Assembly: GCA_037447655.1 (NCBI GenBank)
Contig: JBBHKE010002075.1
Location: 236,081-292,729, forward strand
Direction of reading: 5' to 3'
DNA length: 56,649 nt
Source of the DNA: Zygnema cylindricum
Lineage: Eukaryota > Streptophyta > Zygnematophyceae > Zygnematales > Zygnemataceae
A model generated the notes under the pieces. It did no database searches, was not told where the DNA came from, and saw only the letters and a list, made by a program, of their open reading frames with translations. Of the stretch, positions 54,935 through 56,649 are shown in pieces (within the stretch, counting starts at the first letter, position 1; the number at the start of each line of letters is the position of its first letter). Made by a program: the position numbers and the translations under genes.

Positions 54935-56649
54935 AAAGGGGGGGGGGGAGGGGAAAGGGGGACGGGCGTTAGGGTAGCGACAGGGGTGGAGAAGAGTGTG
55001 GGAGAGAAGGATGGAGTGGGAGAGGGAGAGGTGGAATAGAGAAGGCGAGAGAGTGCGGGGTGCGATGGGGAAAGGGGGAGAGTGGGAGAGGCAGAGGATA
55101 GAGGGGGAGGAGAGGGAGAGAGGGTAGAAAGGGAGATTGTGAGAGGGGGCGAGGGGGAGAGGGAGAGAAAAAGAGTGGGAGCGGGGGGGAGGGGGAAATT
55201 AGAGAAAGATGCGAGAGAGAGGAGAAAAAAAGTGGACAGAGAAGAGAGGCGGGAGAGGGTGTGATAGGGAGAGAGGGAAAAGGATGAGTGAAAAAAAGTG
55301 GGGGCGAGGAGGGGTGAAAGGAGAGGGTGATAGCAAGGAGTGGGGAGGTTCTGGTAGGAGAGGGTAGGGAGAGAGGAAGGAGAGGAAGGGTGAGACGGAG
55401 AGAGAGATACAGAGAGGAAAAGAAGGAAAGAGTGAGGTAGAGGAGCGGGGGAGCGAGAGAGGGGGAGCGGGAAGGGAGGCAAGGGGCGACGGTGTGGTCA
55501 GTGGAAGGGCGGTATGAGAGGAGGATAAGACGGGGTTGAGAATAGGTGGGGAGGAGAGGGGGAGGTTGCTAGGGAGAGGGCGAGAGAGAGGAGAGGCAAA
55601 ATGAGAGTGGGAGGGAGGAAGAGGGGGAGAGGGATAGAGGGATGGTGATAGAGAGTGCGGGGGGGGATAAGGTGGGGATGGGTAAAGAAAGTAAGTGTAA
55701 CTTGTTAATGATTAGTGATTAGTTATTGAATAATAATCATAAATTATATGACATAAAAACATAATGTATTATATTAGCCATAAAAATATCAAAAATGTAT
55801 TTATAATGATATCTAGCACCGATGGTGTATATGTAACTAGAGTAAAACAGAAATATCTAATGTGTAAAATAAAAAATTATCATTTCTAATCATAATGAAT
55901 GAAATATTTGAAAAAAACCTTCATTTCCAATTTTTACGAAAAACAACAAAAAGGTTGATCTTTACTATGTAGATTTTTTGAGGTCGGTCCTTGCTGTAAA
56001 AAAATATTATTGGCTTTTTGTTTCTATCTTTTAAAATTTAATTGTAGAGTTTAATGTTTTTTTATTGGAAAAAATATTTGAAATATTTTGGCAAAAAAAC
56101 ACGATAGGAGGGACGGGGGCGGGGGAGTGCACATAGATAAAAAAACTCATGTCTTTAAAAAAAATGATTTGATTTTTATCCCATTTATATATATAAATAA
56201 ATTTTCATTTTTTTTTCTTATGATTGGTTTTGTCTATGTCGTATGTCTATTTCGTCATAGACAACTAGCAGCAAACCAGTTGAGTGGAAGCATTCCATCG
56301 TCCATCGGTCAATTGAAACGCCTGCAATACTTGTAAGATATATGACACAATTGTTGCGTTGCTTATCAAAAGTAGTGTAAATAGAAATGTATTGTTGCAA
56401 AAAATTGTTCAACACAAAGATCTATTAGCCAAGTTTGAAGATTATCAAAGGAATTTTTTTTTTTATTTATGTCTAAGATTATGTTTTTATTTTCCATGCG
56501 AACAACATAAGTACATAAGTTTTTGTGACTTAATGGTGGAAAAGGGAAGAGGGGGCGGAGGAGGGGCAAATGGGTGAGAAAGGCAAGGGTAGAGGAACGG
56601 GAACGGGAAGGGGGAGAGGGGGGAACGAGAAAGAGAGAGTAAGAGGGAC
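52108..56649 (+). CDS. LRR receptor-like gene copy 2, 3' end off window
   Basis: Five exons with matching phases: 52108-52204 (signal peptide), 52343-52475 (N-terminal cap), and LRR exons 53427-53504, 54138-54209 and 56261-56332. All splice sites are GT-AG and no stop interrupts the joined frame inside the window. It encodes a secreted or membrane-anchored protein with plant-type LRRs (NQLSGSIPSSIGQL); transmembrane and any kinase exons would lie to the right. It is divergent from copy 1, 13.3 kb away. The long intron before the last exon is purine-rich on the sense strand. Likely role: cell-surface recognition or developmental receptor, ligand unknown. Confidence 0.82.
52343..52475 (+). CDS. 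LRR gene copy 2, exon 2 (N-terminal cap)
   Basis: Acceptor TGCTGCAG, donor GTGAGT. It encodes SAMEAVRAAVEHKESFPAI, then a Cys, WSG, a second Cys in PFRCDD, and TGRVYS. This follows the plant LRR N-terminal layout (Cys, Trp, G, C-D, GRV). 133 bp, out in phase 2. Confidence 0.85.
52476..53426 (+). other. Intron 2 of LRR gene copy 2
   Basis: Homologous to 37610-38409 (reverse strand) and 8748-9220. It contains a four-fold TCCGCACTTAAT array (about 52558-52625) and a diverged tandem duplication at 53216-53277 and 53347-53404. Confidence 0.7.
53427..53504 (+). CDS. LRR gene copy 2, LRR exon 1 (78 bp)
   Basis: Acceptor GGTGCAG, donor GTGAGT. It encodes YLYGYPKLLGG then SIAPEIGNLTRLSYL. Two codons longer than its partner 37538-37609 but in the same phase. 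Confidence 0.85.
54138..54209 (+). CDS. LRR gene copy 2, LRR exon 2
   Basis: 72-bp exon, acceptor TACCACAG, donor GTAAGACACATGACACTATG. It encodes DLSYNQMTGSIPSSIG followed by QLTLLYEL. The donor-side intron sequence is the one seen repeatedly in copy 1. Confidence 0.88.
54400..55680 (+). repeat. 1.3-kb polypurine tract in intron
   Basis: GA-rich on the plus strand, which is the sense strand of this gene. It mirrors the CT-rich tracts of copy 1, whose sense strand is also purine-rich. It contains the 66-G run at 54868-54933. Confidence 0.92.
54868..54933 (+). repeat. Uninterrupted run of 66 G
   Basis: Preceded by a 25-G run (54842-54866) and one A. Strong G-quadruplex potential in DNA and pre-mRNA. 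The exact length may be unreliable, because homopolymers of this size are hard to sequence. Confidence 0.8.
55690..56260. other. AT-rich intron end before LRR exon 3 of copy 2
   Basis: AT-rich sequence with no gene. The acceptor side (TGATTGGTTTTGTCTATG, then CATAG) resembles the acceptor-side block of copy 1 introns. Confidence 0.6.
56261..56332 (+). CDS. LRR gene copy 2, LRR exon 3
   Basis: 72-bp exon, acceptor TCGTCATAG, donor GTAAGATATATGACAC. It encodes QLAANQLSGSIPSSIG followed by QLKRLQYL. It is the last exon visible before the window ends; the next intron again turns purine-rich at about 56540. Confidence 0.88.
56540..56649 (+). repeat. Start of the next polypurine tract
   Basis: GA-rich sequence in the intron after LRR exon 3, cut by the window edge. 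It repeats the intron plan. Confidence 0.75.

Overview
The window looks like nuclear DNA of a multicellular-type eukaryote, most likely a streptophyte (plant lineage, possibly a charophyte alga). The grounds are plant-style leucine-rich repeat (LRR) receptor genes with 72-bp LRR exons, Ty1/copia elements whose primer site matches the plant initiator-tRNA-Met anticodon arm, G-box promoters, and hAT and PIF/Harbinger-type repeats. Brown algae also use one exon per LRR, so a stramenopile is not excluded. There is no operon structure, rRNA, CRISPR array or convincing tRNA gene.

Layout. (1) 1-12.26 kb is a nested retrotransposon cluster. Copia element C (+) is interrupted in gag by copia element A (-, 1-5974, running off the left edge). 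A is itself interrupted by an oppositely oriented solo LTR (3376-4406) with a perfect 5-bp target duplication. A relic of an LRR-gene intron (about 8748-9220) separates this cluster from a third copia element, E (-, 9235-12260). (2) 12.3-38.8 kb holds a minus-strand LRR receptor-like gene copy: signal-peptide exon 38694-38789, N-terminal cap exon 38410-38551, and eight LRR exons at 37538, 35252, 26189, 25689, 23503, 22625, 19072 and 14455 (left ends). Its introns hold kilobase polypyrimidine (+ strand) and ATT-rich tracts, and one is interrupted by copia-related element D (29533-34183). Exon 1 carries a 1-bp deletion, so this copy is probably a pseudogene. (3) 38.8-52.1 kb is the shared upstream region, packed with terminal-inverted-repeat transposons: three hAT-like copies, four PIF/Harbinger-like copies, three TA-target MITEs nested in or between them, and another hAT-like MITE. 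(4) 52.1-56.6 kb holds the divergent, intact-looking plus-strand paralogue: exons 52108-52204, 52343-52475, 53427-53504, 54138-54209 and 56261-56332, running off the right edge.

The two LRR genes and parts of their flanks mirror each other about a centre near 45.4 kb, which implies an old inverted duplication. In both genes every LRR exon begins and ends in the same codon phase (phase 2), so any exon can be lost, gained or swapped without shifting the frame. The intron ends are conserved from unit to unit, and the long tracts are purine-rich on the sense strand in both genes although the genes lie on opposite DNA strands. This modular, strand-polarised LRR exon array is the most interesting feature of the window. 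Neither gene shows a transmembrane or kinase exon inside the window.

All coordinates come from reading the sequence by eye. Family assignments rest on motifs, target duplications and internal comparison, with no database search.
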